DNA of 64,000 nucleotides. It comes from Candidatus Latescibacterota bacterium. Lineage in GTDB: Bacteria > Latescibacterota > UBA2968. Shown here piece after piece: positions 45,791 to 55,024 of the stretch (position 1 is the stretch's first letter; every line of letters starts with the position of its first letter). The stretch covers positions 17,317 to 81,316 of the forward strand of contig JAGWBW010000008.1 of NCBI GenBank assembly GCA_021295695.1, in the 5' to 3' direction. Below the pieces are notes generated by a model. It saw only the letters and a program-made list of their open reading frames with translations, did not search any database and had not been told where the DNA came from. Made by a program: the position numbers and the translations under genes.

Positions 45791-46569
45791 AACAAGCCTT
45801 GACAATTGCGGGTTCGGATTCTGGTGGTGGCGCGGGCATTCAGGCTGATTTGAAGACATTTCATGCCCACGGCGTGTTTGGCCTGTCTGCGATTACATCG
45901 GTTACTGCTCAAAATACGCAAGAGGTGCGTGCGGCTTGTGATTTGTCCGAAGAGATTGTTCGCGCTCAGATAAGTGCTGTGTTTGACGATTTTGAGATTG
46001 CTGTGGTGAAGACGGGGATGTTGTCTTCGCGTGAGATTGTAGAGGCTGTGGTCGATGAGTTGACAGTTCGCAATGAGCAACCGCTTGTGGTCGATCCGGT
46101 GATGATTTCGACGAGTGGATTTTCGTTGCTCAAGGACGATGCGATACAATGCGTTATGGACCGCTTGTTGCCACTCGCTACCGTGGCGACGCCGAATTGT
46201 CACGAAGCGGAATTGTTGAGTAAGAAAAAAATAAAGACGCGAAAAGATGCCGGATTTGCTGCGCGAAAAATTGCCGATTTGGGCGCGTGTGCCGTGCTGG
46301 TGAAGGGGGGGCATTTGGAGGGGACAGCAGTGGATGTGTTGTGGGATGGGGCGTGTGAAACGATTTTTGAAAGTGAACGTATTGATACCGGGAATACACA
46401 CGGGACAGGTTGTACATTGGCATCGGCGATAGCGGCCAATTTTGCGCTGGGATACGGGTTGTGCGATGCAGTAGATAGGGCAAAAAATTATATTACCGAA
46501 GCTATCCGACATGGCTTAAATATTGGCAAGGGCAAAGGTCCTGTGAATCATTTTTTTTTTCGACTTTAA
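45787..46569 (+). CDS. thiD: Hydroxymethylpyrimidine (phosphate) kinase
   Basis: 260 aa from the ATG at 45787 overlapping the preceding stop (ATGA). LTIAGSDSGGGAGIQADLKT is the N-terminal ThiD signature; VDPVMISTSG, PNCHEAELLS and TGNTHGTGCTLASAIAANFA (20 residues) complete the ribokinase-like fold. It phosphorylates HMP and HMP-P before coupling by ThiE. Confidence 0.94.
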   Translation: MKQALTIAGSDSGGGAGIQADLKTFHAHGVFGLSAITSVTAQNTQEVRAACDLSEEIVRAQISAVFDDFEIAVVKTGMLSSREIVEAVVDELTVRNEQPLVVDPVMISTSGFSLLKDDAIQCVMDRLLPLATVATPNCHEAELLSKKKIKTRKDAGFAARKIADLGACAVLVKGGHLEGTAVDVLWDGACETIFESERIDTGNTHGTGCTLASAIAANFALGYGLCDAVDRAKNYITEAIRHGLNIGKGKGPVNHFFFRL

Positions 46570-46570
46570 C

Positions 46571-47191
46571 ATGAAAAAAATTGGCAGACTTCACGTCATA
46601 ACCGATGTTGTTTTGCAAGATCGCTTTTCACACGTAGCACTGGCACAAATGGCTGTTGCTGGCGGAGCAGATACCATTCAGTTTCGGCAGAAAGAGGGTT
46701 CGACTCGCGCGTTGATTGAGACCGCCATTGCAATGAAGAATGCGTGTGGCGATGTGCTTTTGATTGTGAATGATCGGGTTGATGTGGCGATTGCCGCAGG
46801 GGCAGATGGGGTGCATTTGGGACAAGATGATTTTCCCATTGAAAAGGCACGCGATTTGCTCGGGGAAGATGCGGTGATTGGCGGTACGGCAAAGACGCTT
46901 TCACAGGCGCAGCAGTGTATTGCTGACGGTGCGGATTACATCGGTTTTGGTCCAATTTATGCAACTGGTTCAAAAGCCGATGCGGGCATGGTGAAAGGTC
47001 TGGAAGATCTGCGCGAGATGGTCAATGGGGTACGTATGCCAATTATTGCTATTGGGGGTATTGGAATAGAAAATGCTGGCGAGGTGATGCACGCAGGGGC
47101 GCGCGGCATTGCGGTGATTTCAGCGGTGTGTTGCCAGCCCGATCCCACAGAGGCGACCCAAAGGTTGGTGGATCAAATTTTAAAAAAATAA
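46571..47191 (+). CDS. thiE: Thiamine-phosphate synthase
   Basis: 206 aa. IQFRQKEGSTRALIE, LIVNDRVDVAIAAGADGVHL (20 residues, with the Mg-binding Asp), GQDDFPIEKA, GTAKTLSQAQ, YIGFGPIYATGSK and AIGGIGIENA. All catalytic motifs are present, unlike the TenI-like paralogue. It joins HMP-PP and thiazole phosphate. It starts 1 nt after thiD and is the last gene of the thiamine operon. Confidence 0.93.
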   Translation: MKKIGRLHVITDVVLQDRFSHVALAQMAVAGGADTIQFRQKEGSTRALIETAIAMKNACGDVLLIVNDRVDVAIAAGADGVHLGQDDFPIEKARDLLGEDAVIGGTAKTLSQAQQCIADGADYIGFGPIYATGSKADAGMVKGLEDLREMVNGVRMPIIAIGGIGIENAGEVMHAGARGIAVISAVCCQPDPTEATQRLVDQILKK

Positions 47192-47194
47192 AAT

Positions 47195-47635
47195 TTATTC
47201 CAGGTGTTCAACATCTGCTTTATCTTGCGTGCGACCAGATGCTTTTTTGTTGCGAATCAGATCCTCTCTGCCAATAAAATTTACCTCATGCGCTCCATAG
47301 CGACCGCGTATCTGATAGTTTTCAGCTTCTTCAAAAGTCACGCCATCAATTTCATTCAGGAGATCAATTTGTACAGGAGCAATACCAAATTGAATGATGT
47401 TGCCTATTTTTTTAAAGAGGCTTAGGGGTATTTCAGATTCAGAAAATCCAAACGCTAATAATGATTTTCGCAATTTGTCGATATTTTCTTGCGTTCGCGC
47501 ATAGAAGATATCAATGTCTTTGGTGAAACGCGGATGGCCGTGGAATGCAACCGCATATCCACCTATAATCATATAGCGCACATTATTTTTTTCTAAAAAC
47601 CCTAACAGTTCTTCGAAGTCGGGCTGGGTAGTCAT
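47195..47635 (-). CDS. Nucleotidyltransferase (AbiEii/DUF6036-like) of a two-gene module
   Basis: 146 aa. YMIIGGYAVAFHGHPRFTKD and DIDIF contain the nucleotidyltransferase GG...DxD pattern; QFGIAPVQIDLLNEIDGV and VNFIGREDLIRNKKASGRTQ follow, the latter ending in the typical K(A/T)xxxRxKDxxD block (here KADVEHLE). Such proteins often occur with a small partner and are thought to be toxin-antitoxin or phage-defence modules. Its start lies inside the upstream small gene in another frame (53 nt overlap). Confidence 0.8.
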   Translation of the reverse strand: MTTQPDFEELLGFLEKNNVRYMIIGGYAVAFHGHPRFTKDIDIFYARTQENIDKLRKSLLAFGFSESEIPLSLFKKIGNIIQFGIAPVQIDLLNEIDGVTFEEAENYQIRGRYGAHEVNFIGREDLIRNKKASGRTQDKADVEHLE

Positions 47636-47753
47636 ATAGAAATTTTCCGGATTGGATGCGCAATTGCTCTACAAGGTCGAGGCGTTCTTCGGACGTAGAG
47701 GCCTGATTTTCTTTTTTTCTTTTTTCGTGTAGCTTTTTTATTGTGATTTTCAT
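47583..47753 (-). CDS. Small partner protein of the nucleotidyltransferase module
   Basis: 56 aa from ATG 47753, which has GGAGAA 7 nt upstream; an ATG at 47768 is the alternative. It is basic and helical: MKITIKKLHEKRKKENQAST, ERLDLVEQLRIQSGKFLYDY, then RLRRTVRVFRKK. The STxEERLDLVEQLR and C-terminal RRTVRVxRK pattern recurs in small genes directly before DUF6036-type nucleotidyltransferases. It overlaps the nucleotidyltransferase gene by 53 nt, implying tight coupling. The function is inferred from pairing only. Confidence 0.65.
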   Translation of the reverse strand: MKITIKKLHEKRKKENQASTSEERLDLVEQLRIQSGKFLYDYPARLRRTVRVFRKK

Positions 47754-47854
47754 GGCGTGTTTCTCCATTTTTTGGTTGTGATCAAATATAGGTACGATTT
47801 TGTCTAAAAGCCATTTGATTATTCGCATGCTGGTTCTATGAAGAGAGGTTTGGT

Positions 47855-49450
47855 GTGAATAAAAAACAGGCTGATGTGCCCGATTTGCTCCAGATTGGCG
47901 GCGGATTAAATTCAGGCGTGTCGCGGGAGGTGTCGCAACAAACGGGTGTTCCCGAAGCGCAGGTCTATGGTGTGGGTAGCTTTTTTGATTTGTTGACTGA
48001 TACGGACAAAAAAGTGCGGGTCTGCACGGGTTTGTCGTGTCGCATGGCGGGTGCAGATCAGGTGTTGCAGGCGATGAAAGATGCGGATCTGCCCGCGATG
48101 GGGTGTTCGTGTCTGGCGGCTTGTGATCGCCCTCCTGCGGTGTTGCGAGACCGCGATGTGTTGCCTGCTGTATCGGTCGAAGATGTGGCGCAGGCAGAAG
48201 GAGATTGGACAGTGCTCAGGTCAGAAATAGCATCCAATGGCAAAAGCTGGTTGGGGCATGTGGGACCAGAGGTGGATGATCCAGATACCCTGGCGATCAA
48301 TTTGTTGGGGCGGGCCGATTGGTCGGGTAAAGCGTTTGCTAAGGCCGCGAAGATGCGTCCCGAAGAAATTATTGAAGAAATAGAGACGTCGGGACTGCAG
48401 GGGCGCGGTGGCGCGGGTTTTTCTGCCTCTTTTAAGTGGAATGCCGTGTGTTCAGAAAAAGAGACCGTGCGTTATGTGGTCTTAAATGGCGATGAGAGCG
48501 AGCCAGGTACATTTAAGGATAGGGAGATTTTGATGCGCCGTCCCGATCTGGTCATTGAGGGATTGGCGATTGCGGCTTATACAATTGGGGCAAGAGATGT
48601 TTATTTGTACTTGCGGGGCGAGTTCGCATTTCCAAAGGCTGTGATGGCAAAAGCAGTTGCGGAGTTTGAATCGCATAATATATTTCCCGATATCCGTTTT
48701 CACCTGCACTCGGGACAAGGTGCGTATATTTGTGGTGAGGAGACCGCGCTTTTAGAGGCTTTGGAAGGTAAGCGCGGGATGCCGCGTTTGCGCCCACCCT
48801 ATCCCACAGAATACGGTTTGTGGGGAAAACCCACACTTATTCACAATGTGGAAACGATTGCGTGCGTGCCTTCGATTATTTCAAGAGGTGGCGATTGGTT
48901 TCGCGATCTGGGGCGCACAGAAGCGGGTTCAAAAGTGTATTGTATTAGCGGGCATGTCAAACGCCCTGGCGTCTATGAATTGCCGTTGGGCGTGACGTTG
49001 GATGAATTGGTCGAAGAGGCGGGCGGATATATTGGTGCTCCGAAGGCGTTTAGCCCTGGGGGTGCGAGTTCGGGGTTTTTGCCGGCTAAATACAGAGATC
49101 AGCCATTGGATTTTCAGACCATGGATGGGTTGAGTTCGTTGCTCGGCTCGGCCGGTGTTGTTGTGTTGAACGACACGGTGGATATGAAATGGTCGGTCAG
49201 TCAACAGTTGAGATTTTTTCACGATGAAAGCTGTGGGCAATGTGCCCCCTGTCGCATTGGTACGCGGTATTTACACGAGGCACTTGAAAATCGCATTTGC
49301 AATCGGGAACAGGACGACAAACCTCACTTGCAACACACAGAAGATGTGGCGTGGCAAATGAGTGAGGGTTCGATATGTGGTCTTGGGCAAATTGCTGCAC
49401 TCCCCCTGACGAGTGCCCAAAAATTTTTCCCCGAGGAATTTGATGAATGA
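47855..49450 (+). CDS. NAD-linked formate dehydrogenase beta subunit (NuoE-NuoF fusion)
   Basis: 531 aa, GTG start with GAGAGG upstream. Residues about 1-110 are a NuoE-like thioredoxin-fold [2Fe-2S] domain (C57, C62, C86 and C90 in VCTGLSC and CSCLAACDRPPA). Residues about 140-530 are NuoF: GRGGAGF (FMN/NADH), NGDESEPGTFKDREIL, GAYICGEETALLEALEGKRG and the 4Fe-4S motif ESCGQCAPCRIGT. Such subunits pass electrons from FdhA to NAD+. It overlaps the catalytic subunit by 8 nt, so both are made together. Confidence 0.92.
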   Translation: MNKKQADVPDLLQIGGGLNSGVSREVSQQTGVPEAQVYGVGSFFDLLTDTDKKVRVCTGLSCRMAGADQVLQAMKDADLPAMGCSCLAACDRPPAVLRDRDVLPAVSVEDVAQAEGDWTVLRSEIASNGKSWLGHVGPEVDDPDTLAINLLGRADWSGKAFAKAAKMRPEEIIEEIETSGLQGRGGAGFSASFKWNAVCSEKETVRYVVLNGDESEPGTFKDREILMRRPDLVIEGLAIAAYTIGARDVYLYLRGEFAFPKAVMAKAVAEFESHNIFPDIRFHLHSGQGAYICGEETALLEALEGKRGMPRLRPPYPTEYGLWGKPTLIHNVETIACVPSIISRGGDWFRDLGRTEAGSKVYCISGHVKRPGVYELPLGVTLDELVEEAGGYIGAPKAFSPGGASSGFLPAKYRDQPLDFQTMDGLSSLLGSAGVVVLNDTVDMKWSVSQQLRFFHDESCGQCAPCRIGTRYLHEALENRICNREQDDKPHLQHTEDVAWQMSEGSICGLGQIAALPLTSAQKFFPEEFDE

Positions 49451-52253
49451 ATTGATATTGAACGGACAGACGGTATGCTTTGCTGAGGGCGAAACCCTGC
49501 TGGATATTGCATCCCGTCATGGGTTGGAGATTCCGATCCTGTGTCACGATCCGCGCTTAGAGCCCGCGGGTGCGTGTCGCTCTTGTCTGGTGGAAGTTGA
49601 CGGTGAGCGGTTGATGACACCGGCCTGTGCGCGTGTGGCGCAAGCTGGTATGGTGGTGATGACCGAGAATGAGCGCATTGATCGGCACCGCCGAACTCTG
49701 ATGGCTTTGTATATGACCGATCATCCGCACGAGCGCGAGGTATCGGAAGTCGGTTCGCCGGATTTATTGCTGGATATGGCCGCTGAGTTCGATGCCCCAA
49801 TGGATTGGGGATGGATGGAGCCGATGCGGGGAGATCGAGAGGATCGCAATCCCTATGTAGATTTTAATCCCGAGACCTGTATTGCGTGTGCGCGATGCGT
49901 GCGCTATTGCGAGGAAATAGAAGGTGTTTCGGCGATTACCCTTGCGGGTAGAGGGTCGCATACGACTATTTCTACGGTGGATGAAAAATCACTGCTGGAT
50001 ACGACGTGCGAGTTGTGTGGCGGATGTATTGATGTGTGCCCAACCGGCGCTATGAATGAAAAATTGCCACTGATGCGCGGGCAAAAACCCGAGCGCGAAT
50101 TGGTAAAGGTGCGGTCAACCTGCAACTTTTGTGGGGTGGGTTGTCAGCTCGATCTCAATGTGGATTTAGAAGGACGCGATGGTCAGGGGCAGATTGTAAA
50201 GGTGACGAGTCCTCCGCCGGGCACGACGACCAATGATGGCAATTTGTGTGTCAAGGGACGCTTTGCTTATGATTTTGTCCACCATAAAGATCGGTTGACG
50301 CAGCCACTTGTGCGGGGCGAGGATGGTGTATTGTATCCAACCACATGGGACGATGCGCTCGAAAGAGCAGCGGAGGGATTGTTGGGCGTTGCAGAGCGAC
50401 ACGGCGTAGATGCCCTGGGTTTTGTGAGTTCGTCTCGGTGTACGATGGAGGAAAATTTCCTCGTTCAGAAAATGGCGCGTGCACTGTTTCGGGCAAATCA
50501 CGTCCATCAGTGTGCGGCTACGTGACACGCGCCAACGGTGGCCGGTCTGGTCGAAACATTTGGTGCAGGTGCTATGACAAATTCAATTGGCGAGATACGC
50601 GATGCTGATTTTCTATTTGTGATTGGCAGCAATACGAGTGAAGCACATCCGATTATCGCTATGGAGATGAAGCGTGCGGTTCGCAAAGGCGCGACCCTCG
50701 TTGTCGCCGATCCCAGGGCGATATGGATGACGTCTATTGCGAAAAAGCATTTGCAACTCAATCCGGGTACAGATGTGTGGTTGCTCAATGCAATGGCGCA
50801 TGTTATTGTGGCAGAGGATTTGATCGATCGCGAATTTATCGAAAATCAGACGGAAAATTTTGAGCAGGTCAAAGAGGCAGTTGCGTCTTATACACCCGAG
50901 AAGGCGGAGGAGATAACGGGTATTTCTGCAGATGATATTCGCTGGACAGCGCGTCAGTATGCGATGACGAAAAAAGCGGGTATATACTATACGCTGGGCA
51001 TTACGGAACACGCACACGGTACGGATAATGTGTATGCGCTTGCCAATCTGGTTTTGATGACGGGGCATCTGGGCAAACCAGCGACTGGCATGAATCCCCT
51101 GCGCGGACAGAATAATGTGCAGGGTGCGAATGACGCGGGTGCTACGCCGATGTTTTATCCGGGTTATCAGCGCGTGGATGATCCCGAAGTGCGGGCAAAG
51201 TACGAAAAGTCCTGGGGGGTTCCCCTGTCCCCTGTGCCGGGTCTGAATCTCAATGAGATGATGAAGACGGTGGGTGAACAGATGCGCGGCTTTTTTGTGA
51301 TGGGTGAAGATATTGTGTTGTCCGAACCCAATGTGCTCGAATTGGAAAAAGGGTTGAATAAGGTTGATTTTATCGTGATGCAGGATGCGTTTATGAATGA
51401 GACGGCGCGTTTTGCCGATGTGATTTTGCCCGCAGCCGTGTTTGCCGAGAAGGAGGGTACGTTCACCAATTCAGAGCGTCGCGTACAGAGGGTTCGCAAG
51501 GCGGTTGAACCTCCTGGGGAAGCACTTCCAGACTGGGAAATTCTGGTTATGCTGGCGAATAAGATGGGTGCGAATTGGTCGTATAAAGATCCGGCGGAAG
51601 TTTATGCCGAGATGGTTAAAGACGTTCCTCAGTTTGTCGGTATTAGTCACGAAAAATTGGAAAAAATAGATGCAGGAGAAGAGAGCATAGCGGGCTTGCA
51701 GTGGCCGTGCCCCGATGCAGATCATCCGGGTACAAAATTTTTACACGAAGATGGGATTTTGCGTGGAAAGGGATTGTTTATGCCCGTGCATTATATTCCG
51801 CCGGCGGAATTGCCGGATGAAGATTACGGTCTTTTTCTTTCAACGGGACGTACGCTATATCACTACAATGCCGCAACGCAGACGCGCCGGGAATCTGGAC
51901 TCGATGCAAAACAGTCCGAAGCTTTTGTGGAGTTGCACCCGAGCGACGCGCGGAAACGGGGTGTTCATCACGGGGATATGGTGGAGGTGGCGACGCGGCG
52001 CGGGAGTGTGCAGTTGCGGGCTGTGATGTCGCGGCAAGTGCGCCCGGGATGTATCTGGATGCCATTGCATTTTGCCGAGGCACGCGCCAATGTGCTGACC
52101 AACGATGTGGGTGATGCAGTGACGGGGACAGCAGAGTACAAGGTGTGTGCGGCAGAGGTGCGGTTGGTCGAGTCGATACCTGGCAATGAAAGGTTTTTTC
52201 CGGGGAGCTATTACTACGAGAAGGGACCGGGGTTGCAGCGCGTGGGTGATTGA
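49443..52253 (+). CDS. Selenocysteine formate dehydrogenase alpha subunit (in-frame UGA)
   Basis: 936 aa if the TGA at 50523-50525 is read as selenocysteine (Sec361). N-terminal [2Fe-2S] Cys are C34, C45, C48 and C62; two 4Fe-4S sets are C146/149/152/156 and C189/192/195/199; the molybdopterin-side cluster is C227, C230, C234 and C269. At the active site CAAT-Sec-HAPTVAGL aligns with the E. coli FdhF motif V-Sec-HGPSVAGL, with the following His conserved. Downstream the frame gives AGAMTNSIGEIRDADFLFVI and MTGHLGKPATGMNPLRGQNN (20 residues). This matches NAD-dependent FdhA, which oxidises formate to CO2 with Mo or W bound to two pterins. The ATG at 49443 lies in the end of the beta gene. Sec machinery is not in the window. 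Confidence 0.93.
50526..50563 (+). promoter_or_regulatory. Candidate bacterial SECIS element
   Basis: Directly after the UGA, an apical stem GGCC / GGUC (50540-50543 and 50549-50552) carries the loop GGTCT, and a lower stem CCAA / TTGG (50532-50535 and 50560-50563) supports it. The loop begins 18 nt after the UGA, the same spacing and the same GGUCU loop as in E. coli fdhF. SelB is known to bind such a loop. Confidence 0.8.
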
Positions 52254-52271
52254 GTCAGGGTATGTATGTAA

Positions 52272-52302
52272 AAAAAGCCGCGAGTTATGCTCGCGGCTTT
52301 TT
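52272..52302 (+). terminator. Terminator of the formate dehydrogenase operon
   Basis: A perfect inverted repeat, aaaaagccgcgag / ctcgcggcttttt (52272-52284 and 52290-52302), loop ttatg, with T7 after, 19 nt past the stop codon. It also faces the convergent PLP-decarboxylase gene. Confidence 0.92.
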
Positions 52303-52356
52303 TTATTAGTTGGGGTGTCTCGCCCTCCTCACTAAAGATATGAACGATGCCTTCCT

Positions 52357-53820
52357 TCAGGATAACGCCTCGCGTCCGAATCGCTCGGCGGCCTCAAGGG
52401 TCTCGCGCACATCGTCCCATGTCGTGGTGTGGTTGACGATGCACAGCCGAAGTGAAAACTTTCCATGCAGGAGCGTCGAGGATATAAAGGCTTTGTCTTC
52501 CCAAAAGATGCGGGCGAGTATTGTCTTGTTGATTTCTTCGAGTTCTTCCTCTTCAATAGCTGTGTCAGCGGGGTTGATTCGGAAGCATACGACCCCCAGC
52601 GATGCGGGGTTCAACATTTCCAGGGTTTGGCTTTCACGGACGTATGCCTCGGCGCGGGCAGCCAGTTCCATTCCCTTTGAGATGGCGCGGCGGAATGCGT
52701 CCATCCCGAAGGTCTGGACGGACATCCAGATCTTAAGCGCGCGCACTGAGCGGCTCAGTTGCAGGCCGCGATTCGAGAAGTTCGGGTGGTTCGCACCCCA
52801 TATTGTGTCCTGGAGAATGTCGTGGTGAACGCCGAAGGCATTTTCAAGTGTGCCCAGGTCTTTGACCAGCAGGCAGCCAGCTTCATAAGGCTGGAAGAAC
52901 CATTTGTGCGCGTCCAGGCCGATGGAATCAGCCCGTTCGATTCCGCGCAAGAGTTCTTTGCCCTGTTCGGTCACGACCGCGAAGCCGCCGTACGCAGCAT
53001 CAACGTGTAGCCAGATACCTTCTATCTCGCAGTAGTCTGCCATGGCTTCGATCGGATCAATAGTTCCGGTACTGCTCGTTCCGGCGTTGGCGCACACTGC
53101 AATGGGGGTGAATCCTGCGGCACGGTCATCAGCTACAGTCTGTGCGAGTGCATCCATGTCCAGACGGAAGAGGTCGTCGCTTGGTATCAGGCGTATGCAT
53201 TCTGGTCGAATGCCGATGATTCTGGCTGCTCGTATGTGCGCGCTGTGGCTCTGGTCGCACATGTACACTGTGGCGCGTTCGGGATGCCCTGCGGCTTCTC
53301 GCGCTGCAACGAGGGCATCGAGGCTGGCTGCTGAGCCTCCGCTCGTCAAAAGCCCGCCCGCGCTTTCTGGGTATCCGACCCATTGCCGCAACCAATCGAT
53401 GACGACCAGTTCGAGTTGACTCGGACCGCTCCCGACCAGCCAGGTGCATGCGTTGACGTTGTATCCGGCGGCCATGAAATCGGCCAGTACCCCGGGCCAG
53501 GTGGGCGATGTTGGGATGAAAGCGAAGCAGCGTGGATGGTCCAGTCGCATCGCAATCGGGAGGATTTCGCGCGCGGCTTGCTCAATGACTTCCATTGGGG
53601 GCCGTCCAGCTTCGGGCGGATCCTTCAAGAGTTGTTTCTCCAGTCCCTGCCGGAACTCTCCGTCCCAGGCATTTTCCCCGGGCAAGGTCTCGGTTCGCGC
53701 TACCAAAAGCTCCGCGGCTTTGCGCGCGAGTTCAAGCATGAGTTCGGGGGCCATCTGGAGGCTGTTGCCCGTCTCGTCTGAAAATTCTTTTTTTTTCTGT
53801 TTTTTTATACCCCTTCTCAT
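52357..53820 (-). CDS. Group II PLP-dependent decarboxylase (aromatic-L-amino-acid type)
   Basis: 487 aa. LLTSGGSAASLDALVAAREA (20 residues), the PLP-aspartate motif WLHVDAAYGGFA, and the Schiff-base Lys in DAHKWFFQPYEAGCLLV. The substrate-site region LDHPRCFAFIPTSPTWPGVL is typical of DOPA/tryptophan/tyrosine decarboxylases. It makes amines and CO2 from amino acids. The first codons contain A-runs (a 9-A tract near 53793). It begins in an ATGA overlap with the Cache-type gene, so the two are co-translated. Confidence 0.88.
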   Translation of the reverse strand: MRRGIKKQKKKEFSDETGNSLQMAPELMLELARKAAELLVARTETLPGENAWDGEFRQGLEKQLLKDPPEAGRPPMEVIEQAAREILPIAMRLDHPRCFAFIPTSPTWPGVLADFMAAGYNVNACTWLVGSGPSQLELVVIDWLRQWVGYPESAGGLLTSGGSAASLDALVAAREAAGHPERATVYMCDQSHSAHIRAARIIGIRPECIRLIPSDDLFRLDMDALAQTVADDRAAGFTPIAVCANAGTSSTGTIDPIEAMADYCEIEGIWLHVDAAYGGFAVVTEQGKELLRGIERADSIGLDAHKWFFQPYEAGCLLVKDLGTLENAFGVHHDILQDTIWGANHPNFSNRGLQLSRSVRALKIWMSVQTFGMDAFRRAISKGMELAARAEAYVRESQTLEMLNPASLGVVCFRINPADTAIEEEELEEINKTILARIFWEDKAFISSTLLHGKFSLRLCIVNHTTTWDDVRETLEAAERFGREALS

Positions 53821-54743
53821 CCGTCTGCTGCCTGCGGATAAAAGCCTGATAGCAAGGTTAGTGCCATGCCAGTTTGTGGGTCAGTGATTGGGATGGCGTA
53901 ACTTATTTTTGGTGAGCCAATGGGATCTCCGACCAATTCACCATCTCCATTCTCATCTACCGCCGGATTATCGAAATAATACTCGACAAAACCACTACCT
54001 TCAGCGGCTACAGCGATGAGTTCCTGGACATATTTGACGCCATTGGGGTCTTCATGGTTAATCAGGTTTTGCCCTTCGAGAGCCGGATTGGCTGCGTGAA
54101 ATACTATGACGCCATCGCTTTTTAAGACTGAGAGATAGATGGATTCGTGTTTCCACCTTCCGCCTTCTTGTCTGAATTCTGTTTCGCTTTCTTCGGAAAA
54201 GGGATAGCTTTTCGCATATTCTTTTGCGGCTTCTACAAAGGCTTTCAGGGTTTTCTTATCGACGACATCCCTGGCTGTGATCTGCTTTTCTAGCTCCAGA
54301 GAGTATGAATCTTTTATCTGTGCCTTTCCACCAATGGGCAGATTGAGTATGATCTTATAGCCGGCGTTGATTGGTATGCTGGACCAGGAACCGATCTCGC
54401 TCCCATCTTGCGAGGCACGCGCCTGGTAATAACCATTGCCCGATGTGATTTCCACCCATGCCTGACCATTGTCATCGGTCATGCCCGACCATTGATAGTC
54501 GGGAGCCTGTCCTGCAATGGAGCGTGCTAATGCGATGGTTGCCCCGCTTATTGGTGCGCCATCACGATGCAAATTGACCATGACGATAGCCTGTGCTTTG
54601 TGATGGGCTGCTGCCAATTTGCTCAGGGGACGGCCAATCTGTTCGTTTTCAACTCTTGACTGTGTCACGCGCTCACCGCCGCAGTTCCACATCAGTCCTG
54701 AGGCAAGAGCTATGACAATAATACTGCGAATGTGCTTCAACAT
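53817..54743 (-). CDS. Exported protein with Cache-like sensor region
   Basis: 308 aa from the ATG at 54743, supported by GGAGG 5 nt upstream. An N-terminal hydrophobic signal (IRSIIVIALASGLMWNC) ends in an atypical Cys site. A beta-rich part (SGATIALARS, ARASQDGSEIGSWSSIPINA) may be a carboxypeptidase-regulatory-like domain. The C-terminal region from about 175 resembles a single-Cache fold: ESIYLSVLKSDGVIVFHAAN, GQNLINHEDPNGVKY, and SYAIPITDPQTGMALTLLSG (20 residues). No transmembrane signalling domain follows. It may bind an amine or amino acid related to the coupled decarboxylase; that link is inferred. Confidence 0.7.
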   Translation of the reverse strand: MLKHIRSIIVIALASGLMWNCGGERVTQSRVENEQIGRPLSKLAAAHHKAQAIVMVNLHRDGAPISGATIALARSIAGQAPDYQWSGMTDDNGQAWVEITSGNGYYQARASQDGSEIGSWSSIPINAGYKIILNLPIGGKAQIKDSYSLELEKQITARDVVDKKTLKAFVEAAKEYAKSYPFSEESETEFRQEGGRWKHESIYLSVLKSDGVIVFHAANPALEGQNLINHEDPNGVKYVQELIAVAAEGSGFVEYYFDNPAVDENGDGELVGDPIGSPKISYAIPITDPQTGMALTLLSGFYPQAADG

Positions 54744-54904
54744 GGAATCCTCCATTTGGGCGATTTCTCTTCGGGGAGACGGTTTTCTTAATGCTCGTAT
54801 AATATCTGACTTATGATGCCAGAATGCAACCCAAATTAGGCGAATAAATTTTGTTACCTGATTATTTTTGGGGCTGATATCTGACGGGGCATTGAAAACA
54901 TTGT

Positions 54905-54933
54905 TTGCCAAATTGGTGCAAATCTTCGATAAT
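54905..54933 (+). promoter_or_regulatory. Possible promoter of the RND gene
   Basis: TTGCCA (54905-54910), 17 nt, GATAAT (54928-54933). Between it and the RND start lies a hairpin-forming palindrome, gcgggttttaaacccgc (54991-55007), in the leader. The 281-nt intergenic space holds nothing else I can identify. Confidence 0.5.
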
Positions 54934-55024
54934 TAAAGGGCTATTCGTTTCGCATTACAGGCGGGTAAGGAAACCCATCCATACAGACGGGCGGGTTTTA
55001 AACCCGCTCGCTACGGAATTGACC

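Noticed and set aside
49413..52253. Two separate genes or a nonsense pseudogene for formate dehydrogenase
   Set aside because: The TGA falls exactly at the known Sec position, the frame continues without shift, and a SECIS-like hairpin follows with the E. coli spacing.
54744..54911. Longer N-terminus of the Cache-type exported protein
   Set aside because: The ATG at 54743 has an ideal GGAGG site and begins a signal peptide; the upstream codons are not protein-like and would bury the signal peptide.
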